Positions 1-13,363 of a stretch of DNA of 64,000 nucleotides are shown here, piece by piece. The stretch spans positions 1,488,001 through 1,552,000 of the forward strand of contig JAGMVK010000011.1 of the NCBI GenBank assembly GCA_020747065.1. The letters run 5' to 3'. The DNA comes from Cadophora sp. MPI-SDFR-AT-0126 (lineage: Eukaryota > Ascomycota > Leotiomycetes > Helotiales > Ploettnerulaceae). The stretch's first letter is position 1, and every line of letters starts with the position of its first letter. The notes under the pieces were generated by a model that worked only from the letters and a program-made list of their open reading frames with translations, ran no database searches and had not been told where the DNA came from. A program made the position numbers and the translations under genes.

Positions 1-102
1 CAGATGCTTTCAAGGCTCAGACACGATCTGCTAGCGGCTCTCACTGCCGACATCGAACCTGTCGATTCCAATGAATCCCTTCGGATCTCACAACAGATCT
101 GA
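1..102 (+). CDS. Possible 3' end of a gene cut by the window edge
   Basis: Frame 1 is open from the first base for 33 codons and stops with TGA at 100-102. The codons favour C or G in third position (CTC, GCC, GAC, ATC, GAA), as in the real genes of this window. No domain can be recognised in so short a piece. It could be a chance open frame; nothing upstream can be seen. Confidence 0.25.
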   Translation, partial: QMLSRLRHDLLAALTADIEPVDSNESLRISQQI

Positions 103-1427
103 GATTCGGTCCTTTCCTTTTGGCATTCCACGTCCTCTTCCGTTCCTTCTATCTATTCTTCCGACAAGTCTCAGATTGATAGCCTTCTCTGCATTCCTTT
201 CGTTTCTTCTGGCATCGCCTTGGCTGAGGTCAGAGGATGCATTCGCTGGCTGAATAGATCGACAGGTTCATCTGGTTCTGGGCCGCATCTCGAAAAAAGG
301 TCTCAGATCTCCCGTTCGCTCGTAGAGTCAGAGCGCGGAGATGAACCGAACGAAAGTATTGAAACATCTGAATCAAATCAAACCGCCCAGCCCACAGAAC
401 CGACATTGTTCATTCTTCTTGTCTGTGTCTCATCCAACCAAAAATGATTTGGAATTATTCAGGAAAAGAGATACAAATCCAGCGCCTCCTTCTTTCTAGC
501 TGTAATCGGCAATCACTAATCACGTACGGCCCGGGCGAACAAAAGAACCTTCTTTAACTTGTTACCTTAAAGTTTGCTTGCTTTTGAAATACTGCTTTCT
601 TCTTCCGGACTCGGAACTTTACCGTACTACTCACATACTTACTTCCGGTCTTCCTACCACACATCACCTACCTCCCCTAAAGCAGCTCAAGATCGGCACT
701 GGCAGCACCTGTCATCAAAGATGGTGGTGTACAACCCACCCATATGCCAGGTATGTCACAGGAAATATAACACACCGTACTGTCCTCAACTTCAACCTTT
801 GCTTCGAATTTTAATGAGGCGAAATTCGTCATGCCCTACCTCCATACCCTACCTCCATGCACACGCCAGAGCCTTATGTTCGGGATAGTTCAGAGGAGGG
901 TAGGGTCTAGATCTCTAACGAAGCACGCCACGGCTGGGATATTGACATCGCTTGTCTCGCCTCGTCTTGTGGCGTTTTGGATAGAGGATTTATTTGTATT
1001 TGTATTTGCGGCCCGGTCTGTACTGATTCTAGCATCAAAGTTTAATGGGAATTGGAATGTGCTACTGGGACACAGCGGCAGGGCGTTCGAAGGGACCACA
1101 TGAATCGTTGGCTTCCGTTTATGGTTTCTTTTCATTTTTTTCGCGGCACAGGTAAGGAAGGATTCCCATTGGTTCTGGGCGGGCCAGCAGGCTCCAAAGC
1201 AGTTCTGATAGTGGATGGAATGAATTATGAAGGAAGATGATACAGGGGTCGAGTTCGAGCTCGAGGCAGAATGGTATACGTGCACGACTGTTCGTAGCCT
1301 CGATTTTCAATACATCACTATCTATCTCACTAGCACAAGAAAGACGTCCTCCTTCCCTGTTTTCCTGACCTCTATCCAGCCAAACAAGAACCTGTCATGT
1401 TTCCTTTTTCTCTCTAGGCCGTGTCAT
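103..1427. other. Intergenic stretch, no supported gene
   Basis: Only short overlapping open frames with no family resemblance and no credible splice structure. It lies downstream of the Zn2Cys6 gene and probably carries its 3' UTR. No repeat or RNA gene seen. Confidence 0.5.
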
Positions 1428-3242
1428 TTATCGACCTGCTGCCGCTGCAGCAATGTGCGATAATATCGCATGCTCACTCACCCTCTCACTGCCTTGATCC
1501 GAGCCCTGCGCCATCATCGGATGGCCGCCAACTCCCGCTCCCGCCCCCGCAGCCGCTCCCGTCCTCAAACCTGGGTCCAGATTCCCCTCGTAGGGTGCAC
1601 TAGCCTGCCTGCTTTCCGATCCTTGATGATGAGACACCAGGGGTAGCTGCGGCATGTGATCGAGCTCTCCCTCCTTGATGTCTTTCCACGAGCACTTTGC
1701 GTGCTTCTTCGTGCATGCCTGGCAAGCTGTGAGGTGTTTCGTACAGTGAAATCCTAGGCGACGGCATCGGTCACAGGGTGGGTAGATGGGGTCGCCGCGG
1801 CTGAGTTTCTCGATCTTGGACGCCATGAGAATGCGGTACTGGCCTTCGCTGCCATCTTCTGATGTCGTCAGAGGCTGGGAGAGACGTCGATTGTCAGGAT
1901 CTTGTCCATTGAAGGTGTGGAACCCAGGATTTTCAATTGCAGGTGCGCGACTGTTTCCTTTGGGCCGGCCGTGTGGTATGGACTCTCTTCGAGCAGCTGT
2001 GAACTGATCCAGAAGGTGCTGTTGGATCTTCAGGCTCTCGCCGTTTGACCGTGCGCTGCTATGTGCAAATGGTTGAGGCGAGTAGTTCCTGTTCTCAGAA
2101 TCTAGATTTCCCGTTTGTTCTGTTACTTTCTTGCTCAATAGTGCGGTCTTGCGTCCTTTCAGGTGGTAATTCAGCTGTCTTGCCTTGCTTGCGACAGCGT
2201 CTGCTTTCTTGATGAGCATTGCGAGTCGGGTCTCCAAGATGTTCAAGGTTTCCAGTTCAGCAGTCTCGTCTTCTGGAAGTGCTTGGGTCGGAATCATCCT
2301 CTCGGGACCGCCAGACATTACGAGTCGATAGTCATCTTCTGATATCTCAACTTGGCCTCCATTTATCCAGAATCGGCAGACCTTGACGCCAGAACTACTA
2401 TCGGTAAGGACGAACTCTAATGGGTTCGTTCGAGCGAATGTGACAACATCGAGCCATGACACTGGCGACTGTTCTAAAGCGAATGATGCTGTGATGACTC
2501 TGATGGGACCATCGAATAGTTTCTAACTCAATAGTCAGTGCTTTGTTTCTAGAAATGTCTCGGAAGACTGTGCTGAGATGCAAGAGGGCGACCGAGCTCA
2601 GATCCTTGCAAACAATAGCAATTGTTGGACTCTAGTCTGTGAGACTCGAGGTTTGCAAAGAAGCAGAAAGTTGAAGTCATCACTCTAAGAGCGACATTGG
2701 CCTGTAAGAAAGAAGTCGTGGAAACATGAAGCTTACCTCGAAAGATTTTAGGAGTAATGGCCCCACAAGTTTTGCTCCAAGATTGCCGGCGAGTGATTCG
2801 TGACGTTGAAGAACACCTATCAATTGCCAATTCGTCAGTCGAGGACTTCTAAATGACCGGATAAATTCTCCCCACTGCCAGAGACCATTGCTGGATGCTC
2901 GTAGACCCAATTCACGATGCCGGTGCAAAGAAAATAACAGAATCCAGACCGCGTCAAACAGACACTCAAATTAGAACACGACGTATCAAACTAACCTTCA
3001 TAATCATCAATCATGCCCAACACATCACTAAAAGTCTCACTATCCCCCTCAATAAGCTTCAGCCTCTCAGCCTTCGCCCTCATCAAATAGCTGATCTGAG
3101 TGACACCACCGCCGCCGGAATGGGGAGCGGGAGGAGGAGCGGACTGTCGTCCCTCATCAATGGGAGTCCTCTTGCGCTTCTGCCCACTGGCGGACAATTC
3201 TGCATTCGAGTTCTCCATGCCCGATCCTTCTGCGAAAGCCAT
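1428..3242 (-). CDS. Zn(II)2Cys6 protein with a C-terminal zinc cluster
   Basis: Three exons: 3242-2996, 2816-2737 and 2522-1428, giving 473 residues with phases that match at both junctions. The ATG at 3242 opens a low-complexity N-terminus with a basic KRKR patch (possible nuclear signal). A middle region around residues 75-230 is conserved-looking and followed by a probable coiled coil. The zinc binuclear cluster lies near residues 359-388, with six cysteines spaced C-x2-C-x6-C-x6-C-x2-C-x6-C. It is followed by a Gly/Ala-rich tail. Zn2Cys6 clusters usually sit near the N-terminus; the late position is the odd point. A DNA-binding nuclear regulator is the likely role. Targets are unknown, and the neighbour gdhA gives no functional link by itself. 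Confidence 0.85.
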
Positions 3243-4122
3243 GTTGCAATTGATACTAGGTGTATCTGTGTCTGTCGCTGGTCAGCTTCCACCATCATAG
3301 GAAAAGTTGACAATTGGGAGAGGAGCAATGGCGGCGCGGAGCGGGGGTCGCTCCCGAACCTTCTTCGCCACAGCAAGCACCCACCTGATTTGAGTCGTCG
3401 ACAGCTCCTATCGAACTATAGTGCTTCTCTTCTATCCAGAGCAGGCGCAATAATTGTTTTAACCCCGCGTCGAGCACTTCACCTTCCTACGTCGTCGCGC
3501 TCAGGTTTTGGGAAAGGTTGTTGGGTGCGGACTCCGCGCGGAAGATCTCTGCTCGGAAGGTTACGTACTTCCGCTAAGGCTAGGCTGGATTGGGGCATCC
3601 TTTGATGAAGAGTTGGAGGATATAGAGAGTGTCTCGAAGTTGATAGCTACACGAACAGTATTTCGTTTAAGTGGTCGATTTGAAGAGAGACTCATTTTTT
3701 ATGAGGGATGTGGTGTGGCTTTAGCGCATCTCAATCAAACTTTAGCCTCCCGCCCCGCTCCTCCCTCCGGAATAATCCTGACATCCCTAATCCGAATATC
3801 ACAAAATGCATGGGACACTGTGCCTTATACCGCTGAGATTTATGTTTTGGTTTGATCAATGGACCGAGAGCCACATACCTCGTATATGCCGTTTGGATGA
3901 TGAATTCATCACGAATAAGCACGTTAAGGATCATTTCTACTGCATCTTCCTCGATGTTAAAATATCAACTCATTTTGTACGGTAAGGCAAATATGTTCGG
4001 GGGATTTTTATTTGTTTATTCATAAATTATCATCATCAAAAGAAAGCAAGGCTATCCCAACCCAATCCGACCCAACCTATCTACCAAATACACAAACACC
4101 GACCCTAGCAGACGCGCAGCAT
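3243..4122. other. Intergenic: promoter of the Zn2Cys6 gene and 3' flank of gdhA
   Basis: No supported gene. The short open frames here lack splice sites or family resemblance. It contains the start region of the Zn2Cys6 gene (transcribed leftward from 3242) and the terminator side of gdhA. Confidence 0.5.
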
Positions 4123-5861
<1,739 letters not shown>

Positions 5862-5924
5862 ATTTGCAAGCTTCTGGGTATCTTTGAATTCAATTGGGGT
5901 ATCTTCGTGAGTGTTAAGTCGAGG

Positions 5925-6041
5925 AGATAAACTTTGGATGTTGTTGAGAGGAAGTGAAGCTCGGGGAGTCGATGCTTTTTATCTGCTGGTGGGGGAGCTT
6001 GAGCTCGACCTCGGACTAGGGTGAATAGACGACTTAGATAG
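5925..6041 (-). promoter_or_regulatory. HGATAR sites upstream of gdhA
   Basis: AGATAA at 5925-5930, its complement TTATCT at 5979-5984 and AGATAG at 6036-6041 lie 64-180 bases upstream of the gdhA start codon. This consensus is bound by AreA/NIT2 GATA factors in ascomycetes. About 0.6 sites would be expected by chance in 200 bases counting both strands, so three is suggestive only. Confidence 0.4.
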
Positions 6042-7904
6042 CTCGAAGAACACTGGGTCTGGGTATCGGAAAGGAAAGGAGAAGGAAAAAATAACATCTG
6101 GTGGCTTGGGGGTTAAGCTATGGATGGCTCTTTCCCGCAGCAGATTAGGACGGTGAGCCAGTCAGAGGAGGCCAGCCTGGTATCGATCACTACGCAGATT
6201 GAGTAAATGTGCACTTTCAGCCACTCACGTAGGACGGGCCTGGACTGGACTTCTCAGACATGTTCGATAGTAGACACAACATACACGCATAAGGTACCAG
6301 CATATCTGCTAGAGCGTTCAAGCAAGCCCATTCCCGGTATGACGCGAGGGCCAGACGCCGTGATCGGGGTGTCGTCCATGACGCCCCATCGAAACATGCC
6401 CACTGCCTGGCTCCGTGGGGAATCCTGACAGAAAGTGCAAGCTACATTTGCAGCTTCATACCACAAGCAGCAAGGAGCTGTCGGGATTCTCAACAAGGGG
6501 TGGCTCAATGGCATGGGAATGAGAGTGAAAAGTTTGGTCGTTCATCTGGTCCTGCAAGGCTCGTTGATAAAACCCCGGTGTCACCGATTCTTATCGCAAG
6601 CTTGCCATAGGCTCAGGGGCTCGCTTGGAGCTTATTGCAGAAGCTTGGGGCGCGAGGGCGCTGCTAAAACTTTAGCTCATCGGTCCCTGATCCACCTATG
6701 AGGTCCACTATGTTTGAAGACCCCGCGGAGGCAGACAACAGCAACTGCTGCCAGGCGTTGAGATGCTCCAATTACATGAGGCCTACAGGATGCAAGATGA
6801 AGAATTTTGATTTTGATATTCAAAGCATGACTGGAAAACATGCAGATCTACTCTGTTGATTTCAAGGGACTTGTCTCGCTTAGACACCAGAACAGACCAT
6901 CTTTGAAGAGCTGGAGAAGAAAATCTTTTCCCCAGACCACATCACAGCACACGACACAATTTTTTGCACCTTTGCCAGCCAAACCTGCCAGCCTCCACTG
7001 CCTTCTCCACACACCATCGAATTCCCATTGAAAATATTTTCAAGGATCAGCTGTAAATCGCTCACGGTATGGAGTAGCGAGACTGCGGCTGGGTGGGGAG
7101 TCGAGCGTGGGTAAACATCAAAAGAAGCAATTTCAGCATCGCCTGTCAAGTGTCACGCACATTTTTTGGATTATCAGATCCGGTCTCGGAATGACAGACG
7201 AGGCGGAGAAAGTTTTTCAAAGGCGAAGCTCAGCCTTGTCTTGGGGACAACTCCACAAGCAGTATATTGCACTTTGGTTGATGCTGTTTTGTATGATTTT
7301 CCATTCCGGTTCTTGCTCGAAAGGGTTTCTATTTGGTAATGCATTGAAGGAGGCTGCGATGTCGCTCAAGGCAGAGCGGAGTCGAAACGTATCTGTCAGC
7401 CTCGTCTATTGTCATGACTCCTCATTCATATTCCGCCAATTTCACTTCATTTCAACTCCGACGTATAAGCATCGTTGGATCCGCCGGAGTCACCATGGAA
7501 GTGCGAGTTCGGAGATTTCGAAATTTTCGGCGAGTTTCAGTCTATCATTCTGTCCGACCAGACATATAAGGACTAAAATACCAAGTATATCCTCAGCAAT
7601 GTTAAAAGTACAGTTCCCTGCTGCGAAAGCGGACAAATATGGACCTGAGCGAAACAGCTCCTTCGGTACTGATTATCTCGATGAATCCTCAGTGGACTCG
7701 ACTACTTCACTCGTCCGAGGAACCAGATCAATTTGACATGGTGCCAAAGCATCAGCGACATCTCTGGCCAGCATTATTAAGACAATAGAATCATGCGTTG
7801 CAGGGCTTGGGCACATTCGAAGGTAGCAGAACTCAAGTTTGAACAGCGAACTGGTTCTCGCAGAGAAGTCAATCTTTCTAGTATCATCATTCCCCATTAA
7901 AGCA
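6042..7904. other. Long intergenic region upstream of gdhA
   Basis: About 1.9 kb without a supported gene. The open frames present (for example one of about 200 codons near 7107-7736 that lacks a family signature) show no splice structure or recognisable domain. The region holds the gdhA promoter and the 3' flank of the aldo-keto reductase gene. No tandem repeat was seen. Confidence 0.45.
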
Positions 7905-8827
7905 TTAATCACAATTAGTAGGATCCCAATCCGTCACAAGATACTCATCACATCCATCCAAAATTTCCATATCTCCATCATCAATCTCGAAACCATCCAC
8001 TTGCTTATTCTCCACAATCCTGTCCATCGACACACTCTTCGGCAGCGGCACATAGCCATGCTGCAAACTCCACTTCACCAGCAATTGCCCAGGCGTACAT
8101 CCATACTTCTTACTTAACTTCACCACCGTTGGATGCTTCATCCGTGAAGCCTGCGCAAGAGGCGCATATGCTTCGACTACTATACCGTGTTTTTTGCAGA
8201 AGGATGTGATATCTTTCCGAGTATTGAAGGGGTGGACTTCGACCTGGTTGACTGCTGGGATGGTCTTGGGTTTCGAGGCGAGGAGTTCTTGAAGCTACGA
8301 CAACACCTTCATCAGTACAAGACAATCCGAGTTCAGATGAGTACGAGCGAGAGAGAAGGAATACGCACATGCTTAACACCATAATTACTCACGCCACCCG
8401 CCCTCACCTCCCCCTCCGCAACAGCATCCTCCACCGCCCTCCAGCACTCCAACCTCCTCAGTTTTCCCCCATACGGACTATGCAACAGATACAAATCCAA
8501 ATACCCCAACCCGCTCTTCTTCGTACTCTCCCTGATCTTCTGCCTCGTCTCGTCATACCCTCGATTCTCCTTCAGCTTTGTCGTAAACCATACATCCTCC
8601 CTCCTCACACTGCGATTCTTCTCGATGTATTGGAGGATCGCGGTCCCGACTTCTTTCTCGTTGCCGTACCATTCTGCGGAATCGACACCGCGGTAGCCGG
8701 CTTCGAGCGCGTACGTTACTGCGTCTGAGGTTTCGCGTCCGGCGGTCTTGTAGACGCCGAGGTGGATTCGGGGCATGAGGACGCCGTTGTTGAGTTTGAC
8801 AGGGTTGGAGGTGAGAGTCTTAGTCAT
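7905..8827 (-). CDS. Aldo-keto reductase
   Basis: Two exons, 8827-8369 and 8294-7905, giving 282 residues, a typical AKR length. NAD(P)H-dependent reduction of aldehydes or ketones is expected, in the cytosol. The catalytic tetrad is visible: Asp and Tyr in [11 protein letters not shown], Lys in FTTKL and His in YLLHSP. The cofactor-binding segment [10 protein letters not shown] (family pattern I/L-P-K-S) is near residue 235. The ATG at 8827 has an A-rich context (ACCACCAAAATG). The same frame is open further upstream with a basic stretch, so a longer, possibly organelle-targeted form cannot be excluded. It shares a 374-base divergent promoter with the Lsb1-like gene. The substrate cannot be inferred. 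Confidence 0.9.
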
Positions 8828-9201
8828 TTTGGTGGTTGCTGCTGTTGTTGTTGTGATGTGCCGTGGTCTGCAGGTTCGTAAGATAAAGGGTTTGGCACGG
8901 GCACATTTGAAGCGTAGAACCATTGATTGATATACAATTGACTTCAGATGTGGCTCCACCGAATACCTACTCCGAAGCATGAGGATGGCACAAGCAGTGC
9001 ATGTTGATGACGTCGATTGGATCGAGGAATTGGTGGGGCAGGAATGAGGGGCAGATTGGAAGGCTTCAGTCCTTCTTTCTCCTTGGCAACAATATCGTCT
9101 CCAATCCCATACATTACACACTGAAACATCAGATGTGATATTATTACAAAGATTCACTGCCAAGCCAACAACCATCAAACCTCAAAATCCCGATATTCAA
9201 A
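8828..9201. promoter_or_regulatory. Divergent promoter, aldo-keto reductase / Lsb1-like gene
   Basis: A 374-base spacer between two start codons pointing away from each other. No unambiguous factor site was picked out. Confidence 0.5.
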
Positions 9202-9859
9202 ATGCCCGAACCAGCACAAATTAACCGCTCCATCTCCACCATCCGAACCGAACTCGAATTCCTCCAAGCATCAAACGTACTTTCAGGACCGCAATTCCAG
9301 TCTATCATGGCGCAATTACCTGTACTTATCCCATTATCTCCTTTCACTTTCCCCCTTTCATCATTGAATTCCATTGCGTAGTTGTCAAATTACATGTGAA
9401 GCTGATATTGTTGTTTTGTTTTGTTTATTGGTTAATGTTGATTGAATCACAAGCAAAACGGCCAACCATCAGGTTACATCGATCCGAGATATAACCCCAA
9501 CCCGAACCAGCAGTTCAATCCTAGTCAGGTAGCACAGCAGGCTCAGGATCCGAGTCATCCTGCGCATCCTAGTAATCCGAAGGCATAGTCTGTTTTCCTC
9601 GACCTTGATCTTTCTGTTTCTAGTTCATTTCTCTCTAATGTACAATATACACGTTGTTCTCTTCAGCAAATGAGTTAGCCATTTGTCGCGAGATTTGGAA
9701 GAATGGATTGACTATGAGAGGTTGAGAAACAGAGCTGACGACAAATAGCATCACGAATGGGCCAAGAACATGGCGAGTAGATTTGGGAATGCGGCAATGT
9801 TTGGTGCGGGTGCGACTCTCGGGGGAGATCTCGTGAACGATGTTATGAGGAAGTTCTAA
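9202..9859 (+). CDS. Small Lsb1/Pin3-like protein without SH3 domain
   Basis: Three exons: 9202-9321, 9454-9582 and 9749-9859, all phase 0, giving 119 residues. The N-terminus (INRSISTIRTELEFLQASNV) matches the opening helix of Lsb1/Pin3-type proteins, which in yeast is followed by an SH3 domain. Here it is followed by a short Gln/Asn/Pro linker and a C-terminal block, HEWAKNMASRFGNAAMFGAG..., rich in Gly/Ala, like the end of the filamentous-fungal relatives. No SH3 domain lies between. The second intron must start with GC rather than GT (AAG|GC at 9583) to keep the conserved SNPK-HHEWAK junction; the alternative GT donor at 9532 would drop 17 codons. Role may concern actin-patch or prion-related adaptors, by family only. 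Confidence 0.7.
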
Positions 9860-10471
9860 AGTCCAGGCTGTACTTAGTTGGGCATTCCTATTGTAAAAAG
9901 GAATTTAAAGTTATTGTATTATTCATTCTCGAGCTGATCTGAAGTAACTCTATAGAATTGCCGTCTTGTTGTATTTCTCGGTCTTTTCGGTGTTTTGGAC
10001 AATCTTCAACACCGACATGAAGAGGCTCATGCAATGCTAATGCGAAGATGACAACAGTAGGTCTCTATCCTCAGCAGTCTTGTGAGGGGTAAGCACTACG
10101 TACCCATGCCCTTCTGCATCATCCAGGATGCCAATTATCACCGTGGCGAATGATGCTTCGCTTCTCGTGTAGCACCTTACATATAGGCTGATACAAATAG
10201 CAATAACAACAAAAGTCCAAGAGCCTTAGCAAGATCGAATGTCGATCTTTGACCGCCCTTTCGGAGATTTTGATGGTGGGTGAACGGTGACGATACTGCT
10301 TACATGAAGCTGAAAAGTGTCACAAGAACAAGAGCCTATAAACTCTGGAGAATGATATCCTCCTTGTCCTGGCCATCGTTCGATCGTCGATTCGAATGTG
10401 ATCCACCCCTTCATACCATAATCAAATAGAGTTGAGATCCCGTTACTTGCCCTCCTAAGTCTCTTCTCAAC
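9860..10471. other. Intergenic stretch, no supported gene
   Basis: 612 bases between two rightward genes. It holds the 3' flank of the Lsb1-like gene and the promoter of the FAD oxidoreductase gene. No repeat, RNA gene or credible open frame seen. Confidence 0.5.
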
Positions 10472-12219
10472 ATGAACTTCAAAATGGTGGAACTATCCAC
10501 AGCTCTACTAGCTCTCAGACAGACTTCACCCTCTATGTCAACATATCAGGATGCTATCACCAGTAATACAGAAACACTCAACAGCATCTACGACCAAGCA
10601 ACGAATAGCAGCCCGGCACAGCGCGCAAGCTTAGTATGTAAAGCCTGTGAGATTGTCCTTGGATCCGGGACCGTGATCTCGAAGAACGATGCTTCGTATC
10701 AGGAAGAGCAAAACCAGCCATGGTAAGTCCTAACCATCAATACATCAGGTATACTGCGGATCGGGCACTTACAAAATCAGGTCCACAACATGCTGGCTCC
10801 CAGCCGCATGCTTCATCAAGCCTCACAGCACATTGGACGTCCAAATCGCACTGAAGATCATCACAACACTGCAATCAACGTTCGCGGTCCGCACAGTCGG
10901 ACACAACCCCAATCCAGGATTCAGCAGCGTCGACGAGTCAGGCGTGGTGATTGATCTGAGGGAGCTGAAGAACGTAGTGCTATCGCCAGAACGAGATGTC
11001 GTCTCTATTGGACCAGGCGCAATGTGGGGAGAGGTGTATGGTGAGCTTGAGAAATATGAGCTTACGGTTGTCGGCGGAAGGGTGTCGGAGGTGGGTGTTG
11101 GGGGATTGTTGTTAGGTGGTGGGATGTCGCATTTTTCGAATCGGTGGGGGATGGCGTGTGATAGTGTGAAGAATTATGAGGTATGCTGGCTGGGAGATCT
11201 GCAGGGTGTTCGGATTGAAATTGACGGAATCTGCAGGTTGTTCTCGCTGATTCGCGGGTTGTTAATGCAAACGAGCATGAGAATCAGGATCTCTTCCGTG
11301 CTTTGAAAGGAGGTGGTCCCAACTTTGGTATTGTCACTAGATTCGACTTGTACACGTACCCTGACTACAAAGTCTGGTATACTTTCAAGATGTACAGCGC
11401 CGACGATACTGAGCGTGTCTTGAAAGCTGCTGTCGAAGTTCAGAGGGCTATGGAGACCGACGATCGTGTTGGCTTCTTCCTCACTTGCACTGGGAACTCA
11501 TTCGTAGCAGGAATGCTGTACCTCGGTTGGACAGACTTGCCTGTCCCTGCTTTCAAGGCATTTAATGAGATCAAGCCGATGATGGTAATTGTCCCTAAAA
11601 CGAATGGGACAGCGGGTTCCGTTGCGGCAGCTATAAATATGAACGAGGCTGCAAAGTAAGTTCTGTCTGCCATTGATTGATAAAGCTGACGGGGTATTTA
11701 GGCGCGAAAGTGGCACATGGACCGTCCGTCCAGATATAGATCTGTACGATGAAATGCAAGGAATCTTGCAGGATATCAAGAGCTCCGCAACAACTCCCGA
11801 GTCGTACTCTCTCGTGTTTACCTACCAACCCGTCGCGAATGCTTCGGTCAGAAGAGGCAATTCCTTGAATATCTTGCCTGTGAGTCAAGCATGTGAGCCA
11901 ACCAGTCTGCTCTTGCGATGGAGGCATTGCTGATACTTGCTCAGGGCTAGCAGTAGCAATAACATGGATAGAAAACACCGAAGACGAGTTGGCACGCAAA
12001 CAGATAAGGGAGTTGATCTCTAGAATCGAAGCTGCAGCAAAGACTCGTGGACTCGACTTGGACTTCAAGTTCATGAACGACGCTTCTTACAGCCAGTCTC
12101 CACTGCGAAGTTATGGCAATGAGAGTCTGGAGTTGTTGAATGCAGCTAGACAGAAATGGGACCCAGAGGGTGTCTTTCAACGACTTCAGAATGGGGGGTT
12201 CTTGCTTTCCAAGGCATGA
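10472..12219 (+). CDS. BBE-type FAD-linked oxidoreductase
   Basis: Five exons: 10472-10722, 10781-11180, 11237-11655, 11702-11892 and 11945-12219, giving 511 residues. Junctions were fixed by phase and by the family block GNSLNILPVSQAW-LAVAITW across intron 4 (52 nt). The FAD-binding PCMH domain spans roughly residues 85-270, with VRTVGHN carrying the His (about 125) that is the usual covalent FAD site. The glycine-rich VGGLLLGGGMSHFS follows. The C-terminal BBE-like segment ends in RQKWDPEGVFQRLQNGGF. The second covalent Cys of bicovalent members was not identified. No convincing signal peptide at the chosen ATG; an in-frame ATG lies at 10484. Such enzymes oxidise sugars or secondary metabolites with O2; the substrate here is unknown. 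Confidence 0.9.
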
Positions 12220-13363
12220 CTTCCCAGCTTTTGACATCGGGGGATATTAAATTCGCTGTTCGCAAGCATTTGAGAAATGGGATCCTCGGTCCTAGACACG
12301 TTTGCTGTTACAATAAAACTACTAATTGTCCTTAGTGGAGCCGGTCTTCCTGCAGCTTCCCATATCTATGTTGTAGAGAAGAACATCTCGTGAGAGCATG
12401 ACTGAATAGTGATACATCAAGCAGATGGAGCAACCGAACCAACTTGCCAGCACTTATCCATGGCGAAAGAAGATGACTGGTTTCTCTCAGCGATTAGAAA
12501 ATAAGAAGACAATACTTTGGAAGACAAAATACAAAGAACGATGCGCAATGGTCAAGAGTTCGTACCTCGTCCGTGGGGACTTTGCTCAAAAGACCTCCAA
12601 AGGAAGTGAGCGCTGTAGCCATGACCACGTATGAGAGTTCGAATATAAGAGCACTTGCTTCTCTAGGCATGTCACAAGTGAGACATAGAACAATGCATAC
12701 ATTTGACGTGTCCCAGGCGTAATGCCAAACGTGATGAACAACCTCTCTGGTGGATGCCCAAGGTCTCCAGGAAGAATATCCAGAATCCCAGCCTCCCGCC
12801 TGGGCAAATGACGGTGACCCGTCGGGCGGTGAGATGGGACGGGCAGAATTACCTTAGCGAGGATCGCCAAAACCTTCACGGGCGCATTGTTGACCTTGGA
12901 AAAACAAACAACATTGGCACTCTTCATCGAATTGATGACGCCACGGTCCAAGTGGAGCGCAAACTTGTAAGTTACGAGGTACATCTAATTTCCAAGGTAT
13001 CAGCTGTCCTTGGAATTCGCCAGCGCGACCTTGGAAGCTGGGTGATGTGGTGTTGGTCCCACCCCAGCCACCCCGCTTGATTTCTTCCCAACCTCCTGCA
13101 CCTCATCTGCAGGAGGTACTTCTAGTCCTGCGGGCAGATGCATTTGCAAAGTCCTAGACCATATTCACACGCCTCTCTTGTACATTACCTCCGTACTCAC
13201 TCTCCCATTCCGGTATCCCTCGACCCTTATCGCATTGTTCCCTTGACTCGCTCCTGGGAAATCGAATCGTCCACCAGAGGTTGGCGAGACTACAGTCCTC
13301 CGTCCTCTTGTACATTTGAGCGATTTCTTTCTTCTCTGTACAATACCCTTCTTCATTTACATA
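12220..13363. other. Intergenic stretch, no supported gene
   Basis: About 1.1 kb between two rightward genes. Open frames of up to about 130 codons on both strands overlap each other and show no family features. The last 250 bases are pyrimidine-rich, as expected for the promoter and 5' UTR of the GH16 gene. Confidence 0.45.

Noticed and set aside
7107..7736. Plus-strand open frame of about 200 codons
   Set aside because: No family resemblance, mixed composition, no splice context; its 3' part overlaps the flank of the aldo-keto reductase gene.
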